Part shown: positions 1 through 12,358 of the stretch, piece by piece
Numbering within the stretch: the stretch's first letter is position 1
Layout of the letters: each line of letters opens with the position of its first letter
Assembly: GCA_014773175.1 (NCBI GenBank)
Contig: VXCM01000705.1
Span: forward strand, 124,001-188,000
From: Lucifuga dentata
Taxonomy: Eukaryota > Chordata > Actinopteri > Ophidiiformes > Bythitidae
DNA: 64,000 bases
Direction of reading: 5' to 3'
Position numbers and translations under genes: made by a program
The notes under the pieces: generated by a model
The model's input: the letters and a program-made list of their open reading frames with translations, nothing else
What the model was told of the DNA's origin: nothing
Databases searched by the model: none

Positions 1-2076
1 TGAAAGACGTCACAGTTTGGCTTAGTTAAGGAGTCTCTGGTGGTACAACTCATATTTGCCCTCCCTTCCTTCATCGTATCAGCCAGGGAGAGCTTGGTCT
101 GTCTCCTCCATATGACATCACTCCCTGAGTATGAGCCACTTCCCATAAACCTCTACGGTCCCTAATATTTCCCACCCAGGAGATCAGTGAATGCAGGGTG
201 GTGACGAGGCAAGAAAACCCATTATCAGAAGAAAATTAATTTCTAGCTTGTCCGTAACTTTTTGATTGACCAGTCAACAGGCCGTTGCGAGAGTCAAAAT
301 ACAAAATGTCATTATGTTTTATTCTCTCACTATCCATGTACTCGTTCAACCCTAAACTTTCTCTTGTGTGTATTATTACTCTCTCTCTCACTGTAGAAAT
401 CCCCTCAGGGCTGAAAGCTGTGAGGCTGTAAGGTCCCTCTCTTCCCACAACTGCTCTCAATCAACCCTCTGACTGCTCAGCTGTCAATCACTTCGACATC
501 AGACCCACACTGCGAAGATCAAGCCTGCTGGCATACACTCTTCCAAACACACACAGCCATATACACAAATGGGGCTGGAAGGGGGTGGAGACATGAAGNC
601 TCTTCCAAACACACACAGCCATATACACAAATGGGGCTGGAAGGGGGTGGAGACATGAAGGGGGTCCTGTCAGCACCAGCTGGGCCTCACTGGCAAATCT
701 GCGGAGACACAGATACACCCACCCACAGAGACACACCGCAGGGGACTCGTTCTGAAGGTACCACTTTAATTTTAGTCATGTTTATGCAGACTTTCCCTAA
801 TGTTGCCTCGAACCATGCTGTCCATACGAGCTGTCTGCCCTTTAACCGAGGACACACTGGGCAGTAAAATACACACGTACATACACACACAGTACTATGC
901 ACATACATGTAAAGGGTGTAGTCACAGTAGATGGTCACACGGTTTGTCATAAAACTTCAAATACACTCTACCCACACATATGCACATGCCATACTCAAAC
1001 ATATCAACACACACCTACTTTCAGGTATTTTCTATGAGCACTGCAATCTCAGAAATACACACAGACTCACTTCCTGAGGGTCCTTTCTTGTGAATGCAAA
1101 ACCTGTAAATTAATTTCATGTTTTTGTCCAAAACTCACCCCCCCCCCCCCCNCCCCACACACACACACACTCACACAGAGAGTCCATTAGGCTTATACAC
1201 TGGGCCCAAACCACGGCCCAAAGTGCTCTTTCATGGCTCCTTCATTACATCAATAAGTCTTCACATTAATCTCAGCACGGCAGAGCTCACAGGCTTTTAC
1301 CAAAGCAGCCCTGCACCACAGCGGCTCACTCTGAAACACATGGACAAACTAGTAGTCAAACATATTCTGGATACTTGAAAAACACACAAGGCGTGCTCCG
1401 TTTGTCTTAGTTTGCAAGGGATGTGTTCAGTTTTTGAGGCTGGATAAATGATGGAGGATAAAGTAAATGTACTTAAATGTAAATTAAATGTATTCATAAC
1501 TGTATATATAATGTGTGTGTGTGTTTATATATACAATTTTTTTTTTTTTTTTTTTTTGTCCATATGTGCTCTGAAAAGCCCTGAAAAAGACTTCTCACTG
1601 CAGGTTTTTTCTTGATGGACTCCTGATTTAATGCAGAATGCAAAATTATTTTTGAGGGACTGGTTTCAATGGGCATCTTTCCCTAAAGTTTTTCTAAAAC
1701 TGTGTAACATAAGATCATGAACTTTGAATGAAGCTCTTGAGAATAACAAAGAAAAACATGTAACTTTTTATATAGCAGGTTATTCAACTGATTGTCAAAT
1801 CTCCCTTTGGTCTTCTTTGACCTTCAATAATCAGGCCGGATTAATAATAAATGTGGTTTACCTTTACAAATACAAGTATAAATTTCATCCAACACCAAAA
1901 CCAAATCATCTCATTAATCCAGTCATTAGCAAACTCAGAGAGAAAAGCAAAAACAAGAGTAAGAGATGAAGAGAAAAAGGAAAAGAGAAACTGAGTGGAA
2001 GAGGGTGTAGCCTTTGTCTGTCTGGACAGGAAATGGGGTTCTTTAACCCTTGACCCAGGTCCACTATACTCAGTCA

Positions 2077-2081
<5 letters not shown>

Positions 2082-2115
<34 letters not shown>

Positions 2116-2131
2116 NCACTATACTCAGTCA

Positions 2132-2170
<39 letters not shown>
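2082..2170. repeat. (TG)n microsatellite, duplicated around an N
   Basis: Two TG runs separated by N 2,116 and a repeated CACTATACTCAGTCACAAG. The doubling is an assembly artefact. Confidence 0.9.
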
Positions 2171-2172
<2 letters not shown>

Positions 2173-3092
2173 ATCCCTCTGCATATGCCTTAGAACAGGT
2201 TCTTTCAGCCTGGATTTGATGGACAGATGGTCCTTGTTGTCATTGCTGCCTGTGCAGGTGCGTATGTGTGGGGTTTCCTGCCCCAAGGAGCAGGGGGGGG
2301 TAGGGTAACAGTGTTTATTATCCACAGTGCCAATGGGCAGTAGTCTCCCACCACTCCCAAGAGGCAAAAGGAATGATGGAGGGGAAGAAGGGTGGTGTCT
2401 GGAAAGGAAGGACCAAATAATGAGAAAGAGAGTAAAGCATGTCATAAAAGTTTGAAGGAGCAACCAGTTGATCACCCTGGATCTCTTCCTGGATGAAAAA
2501 TCCGTGAAATGTTTTTCACTCCGCTCTTATTCTCCACCACAATAAAAGAATTAAAGAATATTAAACCTCCACTGTTCCCGGAATGACAGCCTCAGTGCCG
2601 ATGACCTCAGATATTGTTCCATTCTGTTATTTTATTCTCCTTCAATGTTTTGGACCACAAAGTGTGAGACGAGAGGAGCAAAGAATAGGTGTTTGGAGGG
2701 AGTTGCACAGCGGGGGCCAAAGGTCACTGCTGCAGACCGTCTCCCCGAAGGCAAGTCCGCTGCAAATGGGTTAATAATAAACGTTTGGTGTTTTAAGTTT
2801 CTGAACCCCACCAGCCAACCTGGTATAGCATGTTATTAGCCATGCAAAAAATTACACGCAAACTGAAAGCAGACTAAAATGATTTTGTCTACTTGGACCA
2901 AAATGATATTAACAAACATGGGCCTTAATCCATACTGCAACTTGTTAAAAACATGTGCAGAAAATAACATTAATAATGGCTGCATTCCATTTTGCTATGC
3001 CAGTACTACAGCCTTGGTGCTCGGCTTACTGGGCATGCCTAAACAAACCTTGCTAATAATTAGTTGCATCTGTGATCCCAAATCATTCTTAA

Positions 3093-3725
3093 AGGACCAT
3101 ACCAGCGATTGTGCATGTTTGAGCCTCATATATTCAATTTTCATATACATAACATCATTTCCCAAAGCATACTACTGGAATGGTGAATTAAAAAATTTGT
3201 TCAACCTTCCAGATAGCTATTGGTTTCAGTTCATTCTGGTATGCTATTAAAATCAATTTGCTCATACTTCAACGTTCTGGGGATAGGTAATCCATCATCG
3301 CAAACAAGACGTGTACTCAGGGTTTTTTTTAAGTTATGTAATTTTAGCGTTTAAGCTCAATAAAAAGCACGGAGTGAATGTTTGTCTCCACTGGGTAATA
3401 TAGTCCCAAAAGAAGACCTGCATTTATCGAAAAATTTAAAGGACCGTGACTTCATAAGGNAATATAGTCCCAAAAGAAGACCTGCATTTATCGAAAAATT
3501 TAAAGGACCGTGACTTCATAAGGCTGATAGCTATTAGCAGGAGAAACACCGATTTTTAAGGTGGATATATCGTTTGAATATTTGATTTTGAAAAATTAAG
3601 AGATTTTGCAAAATATCAGGAAAGCTGAAATACGGTTTAATCCTTTGGGAAATGATTGTCAGTAACATAACGTATGAAAATTGAATATATTAGGCTCACA
3701 CATGCACGATCGCCAGTATGGTCCT
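3093..3725 (+). mobile_element. TTAA-flanked miniature transposon, copy 1
   Basis: Starts AGGACCATACC after TTAA (3,089-3,092) and ends GTATGGTCCT before TTAA (3,726-3,729). The two ends are inverted repeats of about 90 bases. Length is inflated by an N-flanked duplication at 3,460. No coding frame. Confidence 0.85.
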
Positions 3726-4653
3726 TTAAAATCAAATGAGGAATATACTTGGGGGGAAAAAAACAACAACCAGGTGGACATACAGCATATATAATAATTC
3801 TGAACTTCTGTCAGACACCATTGACTAAAATTATAACTCGAACAAAATTTAAAAAAAAAAACCAGAGTAACAAAAGCTAAAGTGAAATTAACCATAATTT
3901 AAACTAAAAATTAAAATTCAGGAAAATCAAATACTATTGTAACACTGATACACTACATGCGCACACGCATACACACAGAAATAGACATGTACGTGCATAT
4001 ATAAACACACATGGTTTGGCAAAGTGGAAATATGTCTATACCGCTGTGTCTAAACCCAGGCCTCGCTGTGTGGGTTGTTTGTTTTTGTGTTTACACTGGA
4101 ATGCCAGACATCCGCGGACGTTGCGGACAGGAAGGTCAAAACCACAGCGCTCCAAAGACCCAACAAACATTATTAAATTCTAATCTGTTAGAAAAGGTTT
4201 GTGGAGGATAATGCTGTGAAACCATTAATGCTTTCTCTGGTTATTTTCATGTCCATCTGCTCTTCATGCACCACAGGGAGCATTTTATATTCAGATCTAC
4301 ACTAAAATCTTTAATGCAGAATCTTAAATATTGAATAGAGAAATTAAGAGAGAACTTAAATTATTAAAGAGTTAAATTATGCCAGTGACAATGTGGGACC
4401 CTCAAAAATTAAAACACCACAAAAACAGGTTTCTGAGAGGAGAGGAGAGGAGAAGAGAGGAGAGGAGAGGAGAGGAGAAGAGAGGAGAGGAAACAAACTA
4501 GGACAGGGTGCTGAAAAGGTTGTTAAATCCATGATAGATCTTTGGCACTCATAAAGACATGATCACCGCGGTAACGACAGACTTTGTGGGGAACAACTGC
4601 AAATGCTGCAACAGACCCATGAGGGGAACATGTGTTGCTGTGTGTCTGTGACG

Positions 4654-4687
<34 letters not shown>

Positions 4688-5419
4688 AATGCACTCATTA
4701 GTGGAAAGCCTCAGCAGACTAGCTCCAGTTACAGTAGTAAATGCTGCCTTTGAACTTTTAATAGAGCCCTGAAACCCAACCAGGCCTTAAAAACACAGAT
4801 CTGCAGAAAAAGACAGAACAGAGAAAGAGGTGAAAATGGTCAAAACCGGAAGGGAAGTCGAGATGACCAGTTGAATTAAACACTTGAAACACAATTTATG
4901 TCAGGTTATTTAATCAAGTTGAGTAACTAATACATTCAATTAATCAGTAAATGTTTTATATTGATGAAGCGCCGCATATAAAGCACAACCTGCAGACCAA
5001 TACCTGGGCTGAGTCCTTGCTGATAACAAGGGGAGAAAATATGACTGGCATATTAAAGCAATCAACATCATCAGGGCCATTATGTAGTCCAGGAACCTGT
5101 GTGTTTGACTGGATATAATAATTAAAAGGATCTTTGTTGTACGTGTGTGTGCGTGTATGTGTGTGCGCGCGCGTCTGTGAGAGAGAGTGTTTAAGTGGGT
5201 GGTTATTTAAGTGGGTGTGTTGCAGAATTTTCAGGCATGGATTGCAATAAACAGATGTTGGGCCTTTATGAGGTCTTTACAACAAGTTCTGAGGTACCTC
5301 GAGTGTTTCTGTGTGTATGTGTGTGTGTGTGCGCGTGTGTAAGAAGCACTAACTAAGACTCCTCCTCATCACTGAGCATAAGAATACATAAACGGACATG
5401 ACAGGAGGGTCACAGTGAC

Positions 5420-5508
5420 AACCATTTTTGAAAATGTTGTCAGTAATGTAACATGCATGCGGGTAGTATTTAATGGGCTTAACCATGCAAAATTGCTGGT
5501 ATATTCCT
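5420..5508 (+). mobile_element. TTAA miniature transposon, right-end fragment
   Basis: Matches the right terminal repeat (TTGTCAGTAATGTAACATGC to GGTATATTCCT) and is followed by TTAA at 5,509-5,512. The left part is missing. Confidence 0.7.
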
Positions 5509-7000
5509 TTAAATACCATGCGCAATAGCACCTCAACAGCAATTCTTGAGGAGATAGAGGATAACTCCTTCAATTTCGCTTCCTAGTTGCACCAGCATGA
5601 ATGAATGGCTGAGGCTTGTATCTGGTACTTTGCAGGGTGTGAGTCTATATTCTTGCTGCCTCTACTAACTTATTAAATTTTGCACTTTGAACACCAAATG
5701 TCAATTTAACATTATGATAGGCTGAAAAAAAAACACTCATCTCTTTCATCTTATAAATGATAGTCTGAGATTCTGCAATGAAGGACCAGTTCATGCGCAG
5801 TTGGTTTGTTTTATGTTGAACACAGATAAGTTAAGTAACAAACCATAAATATTAGCTTATTATGTTCAGTTGACAAAAGAATTAAAGGCTCAGACCTCCT
5901 GCTGATGAGGTGATGATCACCACCTGAGCTCACTGTTAAACAGAGCTGAATACTATTGGTTTTATAGCTGATCAAACTGTTCATCGGAAGAGTCCAGAAA
6001 GTTAAACGATGAAAAATCTCGATTTATTGTGTTTTCTCATCCTATGAGCATGTGTTTTAACAGGGAGGGTGATTTGCTTTGGGAAATAAAATTGAAACTT
6101 CACTTTTTTTTTTTTTTTNTTTTTTTTTTTTTTTCTTGTACAATAAAGTCCCAGACGGATGACAGCTGTGGACACACAGAGTGCACGCTGCATGTTTTAT
6201 CGCCTTCACCCATAAATAAAAAATTTGGAGTGGAAGAAATACAGTCAAAATACAATATTTATAGCATTGGGCACAGTATGGAGCCCGGAGAAATCTTGGA
6301 CAATATGAAAATAAAACTGCAATAAAACTGCATGGGCCTTGATTGCGGTCTATGCAGAGACAGGGAGGGCCTCCAACACAGCTAACTTTATTACTTATGT
6401 GAAAGAGGGAAAGAGCGAGACAGATCCACAGACACAGAGACTATTAGAGTTCAATCTTTTTTCCTAAGGGGCCACAGGCTCCATCTAGAGACACCCAGAC
6501 CCTTTTCACTTCATTTCCATGGATGACATGGAACGCAAATCCACCTCAGTTCAGTTTACCCATATTTTATTTTACCCAACCCACCTTTTTTTTGGGAAAC
6601 ATAACTCTTTATGACATAATTTCACGGCATGAATCATATTAAGTAGTGGCTACACAAATATTAGGGGAAAGGATGAATTTATGTTTTTAAAGTAGAGTAA
6701 AAAGGATTCTTATTTATGTTAGCGATAGTAAGCTTATAATGATTACCAAATGAACAAATAATTTACTTGCTGTTTTATTTAACACATCAGTGCATCCAAA
6801 TATGTTGCCCTGACCACCGTGAGGATTTAATAACTATTTTGATCCATTTTACAGTAACTGCATGGAAATAAAGAAGGTGAGAAAGAGAGACGGCGTAGCG
6901 AGCAGAGATACATTTTCAAAGTCATCAGAGCACCGGGGTCTGGAGGTCTGCTGCCCACTGAGAGAAATGTTCTGGATTGTCATAGAGATTTAACAATGAG

Positions 7001-7002
<2 letters not shown>

Positions 7003-7056
<54 letters not shown>

Positions 7057-7061
7057 CTCAC
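7003..7061. repeat. (TC)n microsatellite
   Basis: Nearly perfect TC repeat of about 58 bases. Confidence 0.95.
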
Positions 7062-7570
7062 ATGAAAATAGACTATTGTAGGGCGCTGCATCTTTCTTGG
7101 CTAGAGCTCTGCATCAGATCTAGGGTTTCACAGAGCATACCGGGGGACCGGCGAAACAAGAGACAATAACAACAAATACAGTCTTGTATTTTTGGGTTGT
7201 GATTATAAAGCCTGTTTCACAGTTTAATACTCCAGGGAAGCCAAGCAAACTTTGTTGTTTAAGGAAAAGAGCAGCTACAATTGGATAAAATCTCTGAAGT
7301 TCCCAGATGTCCTTGAAAAATGAAAGAGGAGACACAATTAAGCCTACAGCATACTGTAAGGCTGCAGCTTACATGGCTGACACACTGCCATGAAACATTC
7401 AAATGTTATACACTAAGCACAATGCCATCTCTCAAAAAATATTTTAATTACCAGTACTAATACCCAATAGTTTTTGTTAACCCATAGAAAGGGAATCAAT
7501 AAGCCTGTTCTAAATTTTATTTTGGTACACTTATTTCTTTGCTGTAATATTTGATTGCTTTAACCCTTAA

Positions 7571-8145
7571 AGGACCACACCATCCGTTTTGCATGTTTGA
7601 GCCTAATATATTAAATTTTCATAGACATAAGGTTACTGGCAATGATTTCCCAAAGCATACTACTGGAACAGTGAGTTAAAAAATTTTTTTTCAACCTTCC
7701 AGATAGCTGTTGGTTTCAGTTCATTCTGGTACGCTATTAAAATCAACTTGTTGATACTTGAAACATTCTTGGGATAGGTAATCCATCATCATGAACAAGA
7801 CGTGTATTCAGTTTTTTTTTTTTAAGTTAGGTAATTTTAGCATTGCAACAAAAAGCGTGGAGTGATCTGAACTCCACCATAGTCCTAAAAGCATACTTGC
7901 GTTTATCAAAAAAATTTTAATGAGTGTGACTTCATAATTTTGCCTAACTATTAGCAGACTAAACATCGATTTTTAAGGTGGGTGTATCACTTGAATATTT
8001 GATTTTGAAAAATTAAAAGATTTTGCAAAATATCAGGAAAGCTGAAATACAGTTTCATCCTGTGGGAAATGATTGTCAGTAACTTTACATGTATGAAAAT
8101 TGAATATATATTAGGCTCAAACATGCAAAATGGATGGTATGGTCT
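7571..8145 (+). mobile_element. TTAA-flanked miniature transposon, copy 2
   Basis: TTAA at 7,567-7,570 and 8,146-8,149 flank the inverted repeat ends. Same inner orientation as copy 1. Useful as a full-length reference because no N interrupts it. Confidence 0.88.
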
Positions 8146-8479
8146 TTAAATGTTTGGTCACTCGTCATGTAACACTCCTTTAGAAAACAGTCTGGATAAG
8201 TGGATGGATGGACAGATGGATGGAATGGCAAATATACTAGAACTAGTATTACAATCATTAATGTGGTTATCTTATAAACCAGCAGTAATGATGCCAGCAG
8301 TCTTTCTACTCTTTCCTCTCACTATTATACTTTGCTGCCACCTACTGACGAAACATAGAAATGCTCACAAGCCCAAATTATATTTGTGTATCCATTTCTC
8401 TCCCCTTTTCCTAAAAAAAGCAAACAGAATTAGCACTTTATGTTTCATGAGATCCAAATAAACAGGAACAACAATATGA

Positions 8480-8650
8480 ACAGTATTAAAGGCCCTGCAC
8501 AATAACAACTGTTATCAATTATTCTGGATGATTACGCCTCTTTTCAGGTTAAAGTTAAGTGAAATGCTATGCTGGTTTGCTTAAATAACCAGCTTCCATG
8601 CACTTAAAAGAATCATAAAGGTGTAAGTTTTCTCGCCTTTGCAGAGTTCA
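8480..8650 (+). repeat. Dispersed repeat sharing TTATTCTGG and AAAAGAATCAT blocks
   Basis: Blocks around GTTAT..ATTATTCTGGATGATTA, TTTTCAGGTTAAAGTT and TTAAAAGAATCATAAAGGTG recur, partly inverted, at 46,990-47,480. Family not recognised. Confidence 0.45.
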
Positions 8651-9599
8651 ATGGAATAAGTAAGCCTTAAAGCTACTGCAGTATGCTGGTAAAAGGCACC
8701 ATTTCATTCTGTTCTGACACCACTGCCCTAACACCAACTGCAACCCTGCTTGAACTGAAAAAAATTGGATATTTGATGTAAAATGTTTATAGGGAATCAC
8801 TGTGCTTTCCCACAATGATGACATATTTGAAACAAACTGTTCAAAACACTTGTTTCATGTTCTTGTATCACGTCAGCAGTAGCCCTACATATCTCAGTGA
8901 TGTGGGCAAAACAGGAACACTGCAAGTAATACAAATTATACACCAAAGTACCATACAAACAATATTAACACACGTAGGACAATTCAAATTCGCCCAAGCA
9001 TTGCTCAACAGGTATAAATATTAACTTGTGTACTCAAACACCACGTGACACAAATAAAGAAATGACTTACAACAGACTAAAAAAACAAGCATCCACACCA
9101 CTGTGTGTTTATATATTTATATATATATATATATATTCCTGTGAAACTTGTATAATTATTAAGAGACTAGACGTTAAAACCCACCTGTGGCAGTTTTGAA
9201 AACTGGTGCCTGTCTCCAAAACGCTTCCACCATTTCCACTCAGCTACACCTGACAAACGAGTTGAAAGCAGGAATTATGGATTAGTACAGCGTGAAAGAA
9301 TTATAAAGTGATAAATATTAACAGAAATATTGATATTTTCAAAAATACCTGGCTGGGTTGTCGAGATCAAATACAAGTTATATTGTCGCAGTTCTTCCAG
9401 CAATCAACGACTTGGCTAATTTGTCACTAGCTCGCTAGTTATGTTCGGACACAGGTATATTCTTTTCAAATTGGTGGTGTCGTGTCGTGTCTGTTTGTGT
9501 GGTTTAGTTTTATTAAATTTTATGTGTTAGGAAATTATAAAAGAATAAACTGCTACCAAATTACATATATTAGACAACGCGTCAATGAGTATTTTTCTT

Positions 9600-9732
9600 C
9601 CCTTCTTGGATAACGCGGCATTTGAAATAACGCCATATTGTAGTTCTTTTCCGGAAGTAACCTACAAATCCCAGCATGCATTTCGTCCATTGCCATAGCA
9701 GCGCGAAGCTAGCTTGTGTCGCCTCCACCATC
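9600..9732 (+). promoter_or_regulatory. irak1bp1: irak1bp1 core promoter with YY1-, ETS- and ZNF143-like motifs
   Basis: Three motifs typical of TATA-less housekeeping promoters lie within about 100 bases of the start codon. CGCCATATTG at 9,631-9,640 resembles YY1, TTCCGGAAGT at 9,649-9,658 resembles an ETS/GABP site, and CCTACAAATCCCAGCATGC at 9,661-9,679 resembles the ZNF143 (SBS) element. The transcription start is not visible but should lie near these sites. The motif assignments come from known consensus sequences, not from binding data. Confidence 0.7.
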
Positions 9733-10007
9733 ATGGGCAGCCCGACCCCTGTGTTTACTGCAATACTACCTTCTGTTGACCGGGTTCTTATCGGTAATGA
9801 CAAAGAACAGGGTCTCCACGTGCGGACAGGGAATCGACAAAGTCCTGGTAAAAGGGCAAGGGAGGTCCAGGTGACGGGAACGGCGGAAGTTTGGTGCCCG
9901 GCGGACCGTGTAGCGGTGTGTGTCAGTGTCGGTAACAGCAAGGAGTCGGTCAACGAAGTCAGCAACAGCGTTTCCAGACGGCTCGATTATATTTTACAGA
10001 CTTTCAG
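9733..10007 (+). CDS. irak1bp1: irak1bp1 exon 1
   Basis: Encodes residues 1-92, ending in LQTF plus the first two bases of an Arg codon. The donor GTGAAA begins at 10,008. Includes the start of the SIMPL domain (EVQVTGTAEV). Confidence 0.92.
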
Positions 10008-10047
10008 GTGAAAACACACTCATAGATTCCTCTGAAACTGTAGCAGC

Positions 10048-10105
<58 letters not shown>

Positions 10106-10118
10106 TTAGAACTTTATN

Positions 10119-10173
<55 letters not shown>

Positions 10174-11460
10174 TTAGAACTTTATATGTAGCATCTAGTC
10201 CACTCCCCACTTAAGAATCCATAATAGTTAACTGGTATTTGTGATAATATTGTCACTGACGCAGTTGCAATTGTTATAAGACAACTGTAGTAGTTGCAAT
10301 ATCCACTACATGTATTTATACTTACTTTAGAAGTTGATTAAGGAAGTATTAGCTGTCTCCACTAGAGCACAAATAACTTACTGAAGTAGTACTAAGACTA
10401 GTATTGAACTGTTGTAGACATAGACCTCAGGGCGGACATTTGATTTTTTTTTTTTTTTTTTTTTTTNTTTTTTTTTTTCCAAGGAAAGCACCTGTGTCAT
10501 TTCTAAAACCATTTTTTTTTTTCTGGATGCGTTCCATTTAGTTATCAGGGTCAGATTCGTGGTATTGTGCCTGCTGCCTCATTGCCACACAAATGAAATG
10601 GACCCATTAATGTTACACAAGCTTTTCCTGCAATGACAAGTCAAATAGTTTGCTGTGAAAATGGCCTATTTAATAATAGCATAATAAAATATATATTGAT
10701 GGTGATGATAATGTCCTTATTAGTTCTTTCATTCATTCTGCTTAGACAACATGGGATCAAGGATGAGGACACATCAGTGAGAAGATTTCTCCACCGAGAG
10801 GCAGACCTGTATCATATGAATGTAGAGGTATTTGGATAATTGATGACTCAAGTTTTGTGTGTGTGTGATAGACTGAAGAGGTTTAGTGTTTCAGGGGATA
10901 ATTGTTTATGATAGAGCACCAAAAGGAGTTCTGTATCTTGTTTCCCACAGGTCATAGTCACCTTCTCGGATTTTGAGAAGATGGAGCGAGTGTGTAGCGT
11001 TCTGCTTGAGAAGCTGGATAAGAGTGTCTGCGTGGGAAAGCCGCATTTTTACCACAGCACTGAATGCCTGGGTCAGCTGAGGTAACAAAAAGTTTTAAAT
11101 CACCTGCATTCTAGTGCACTTTCTGAAACTTTTACCTATATTCATTTGATTATCAAGATCTGGCTGAAGCAACTGGTCTTTTTTTGTCCTGACTGTGCTT
11201 GCAGGCGGCGTGCATGTGTGTCAGCGGTTGAAAATGCTCAGCAGAAGGCCAGCGAAGTCAGTCACTTGCTGGGGCAAAGCCTGGGACCGCCTTTGCTGGT
11301 GAGAGAGGAGGAAACAAGGGAGTGCAGGAACGAGGATGAAGAAGCTGAGAGCAGAAGCCTCCTTCCCTGCATCCCCACAATCACCGCTTCCTCCCGCGTG
11401 TCTGCCTCCTTCAGCCTCCGTGACAAAACCAGGAAAAAACACTTCAACACAGACTCTTGA
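9733..11460 (+). CDS. irak1bp1: IRAK1-binding protein 1 (SIMPL domain), complete, 4 exons
   Basis: Four exons at 9,733-10,007, 10,746-10,827, 10,951-11,081 and 11,205-11,460 join in frame (275+82+131+256 = 744 nt) to encode 247 residues; the human protein is about 260. All introns are GT-AG. The product matches IRAK1BP1 along its length, including EVQVTGTAEV, RRLDYILQ, the VIVTFSDFEKM segment and ENAQQKASEVSHLLGQSLG. The family carries a SIMPL/DUF541 domain and binds IRAK1 to modulate TNF/IL-1 to NF-kB signalling (family knowledge). I chose the ATG at 9,733 because MGSPTPVF aligns with the human N-terminus and it has a good Kozak context; an in-frame ATG at 9,676 would add 19 residues. The tail is basic. 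The gene converges with the YccV gene at 12.2 kb. Confidence 0.93.
10040..10184. repeat. (AGT)n microsatellite in irak1bp1 intron 1, duplicated around an N
   Basis: AGT repeat followed by GTTAGAACTTTAT occurs twice around N 10,118. The true array is probably about half as long as shown. Confidence 0.92.
10746..10827 (+). CDS. irak1bp1: irak1bp1 exon 2
   Basis: Follows an acceptor ending TTAG and completes the Arg codon, then reads QHGIKDEDTS to YHMNVE. Donor GTATTT. Confidence 0.92.
10951..11081 (+). CDS. irak1bp1: irak1bp1 exon 3
   Basis: Starts after TTTCCCACAG and encodes VIVTFSDFEKM through FYHSTECLGQL. Donor GTAACA. Phase 0 to phase 2. Confidence 0.93.
11205..11460 (+). CDS. irak1bp1: irak1bp1 exon 4 and stop
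   Basis: Starts after TGCTTGCAG, encodes RRACVSAVENAQQKASEV and the poorly conserved acidic then basic tail, and ends at TGA 11,458-11,460. Confidence 0.93.
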
Positions 11461-11489
11461 AACCAAAGACTAGACATTCCGTTTAATAC

Positions 11490-11495
11490 TTTATT
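11490..11495 (-). terminator. Candidate poly(A) signal of the YccV-domain gene (AATAAA)
   Basis: On the - strand AATAAA reads here, about 750 bases after the stop at 12,248. It lies only 30 bases beyond the irak1bp1 stop on the other strand, so the two 3' ends would overlap. Confidence 0.45.
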
Positions 11496-11746
11496 GCACA
11501 TTTCTAATGTATGGCTGAAAAAGGTTGTTTTTAAAAATATTTTTTCTACTTCAGCCACCACAGTTCTGTAAATGAAAAATAAGAAAGAACAAAAAAAAAA
11601 CTACATAGATTTTCACATCAATGTGATCATTCAAAATATTAACTGTAACCAGTGTGTGAATACATTTCAGTCATTTAAATCTGCCTCTAAAAATCAGATA
11701 TTTTTTCTTAAATTTTTTTACTTGTTTTTACTGTATTTTTAGACAT

Positions 11747-11752
11747 ATTAAA
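11747..11752 (+). terminator. irak1bp1: Candidate poly(A) signal of irak1bp1 (ATTAAA)
   Basis: ATTAAA lies 287 bases after the irak1bp1 stop and is the first plausible + strand signal I see. If used, the transcript end overlaps the 3' UTR of the convergent YccV gene. Confidence 0.4.
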
Positions 11753-12247
11753 ACACAGAATTTGTACAATTTAAGCAAGAAGGCTGGAAACTGATAGCAC
11801 AATTCAAGACATTCCAGAGTTAAATGTCTTTACTTCACACTTCTTAGATGTTATTGGCCTCTGAAACCCACAAATACATCCTCATTTCAAGATCCAAACT
11901 GTCTGCTTAAAGCTCGGCATATATAACTATCAGATTAGCGACTAATCTCAATGAGAACATTGGCATTTGTATTAACTTAATTTACCACAAGTCACAATTT
12001 CTCAATTCAACCAAAGTGATCGTACTAAAAGTAAATCCGTGACGAAAAATGAACCTGAGACCAAGTTTAAGAATTCCGTCCAAGCAAGAGGATGAAATTG
12101 TTTTGCAAGGCAGCTCTCAGATGTGTGAAGTAGGAGGTCCCTTCAAAAATAAGCACACATACACACAGCATAGCAGCAATGGCAGACCTTTGTTTGGTGG
12201 ACTTCAGTATTGCTCTATATCACCATGAACACACAGAGTAGGAACAC

Positions 12248-12358
12248 TCAGGCGTCCTCAAAGTCGTCCTCAGGGAAAAGCTCTCTGAGCCATGGCTGCA
12301 TGATGAACCTTTCTCCATCATAATGTGTGAAGTACTTCTCCAAGGTGGGAATTTCCGG
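12248..12358 (-). CDS. YccV-domain gene exon 6 and stop
   Basis: Encodes PEIPTLEKYFTHYDGERF through LFPEDDFEDA and TGA at 12,250-12,248. The P-x-x-x-KYF motif closes the YccV domain. Confidence 0.9.
   Translation of the reverse strand, partial: PEIPTLEKYFTHYDGERFIMQPWLRELFPEDDFEDA

Larger units (their letters stand above)
1..9600. other. Intergenic region with no recognisable gene
   Basis: I see no exon of a known family here. The region holds microsatellites (TG near 2,082-2,170 and 4,659-4,686, GGAGA near 4,437-4,491, TC near 7,003-7,061, AT near 9,114-9,135), poly-C and poly-T runs, and three copies or fragments of the TTAA-flanked miniature transposon. Open frames are short and low in complexity. 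A GC-richer stretch at about 2,650-2,770 has a 39-codon open frame on the - strand after an acceptor-like CAG, but no family resemblance. Confidence 0.6.

Noticed and set aside
538..660. Apparent 61-base tandem repeats at many sites as biological minisatellites
   Set aside because: Each pair is identical and separated by exactly one N, which indicates contig overlap rather than tandem duplication.
2650..2770. 39-codon - strand frame after an acceptor-like site as an exon of an unknown gene
   Set aside because: No partner exons, no family resemblance, and the frame runs to a stop without a donor.
3089..8149. Repeated blocks as a CRISPR array or tandem gene cluster
   Set aside because: The blocks are long inverted-end transposons with irregular spacing in a vertebrate genome.
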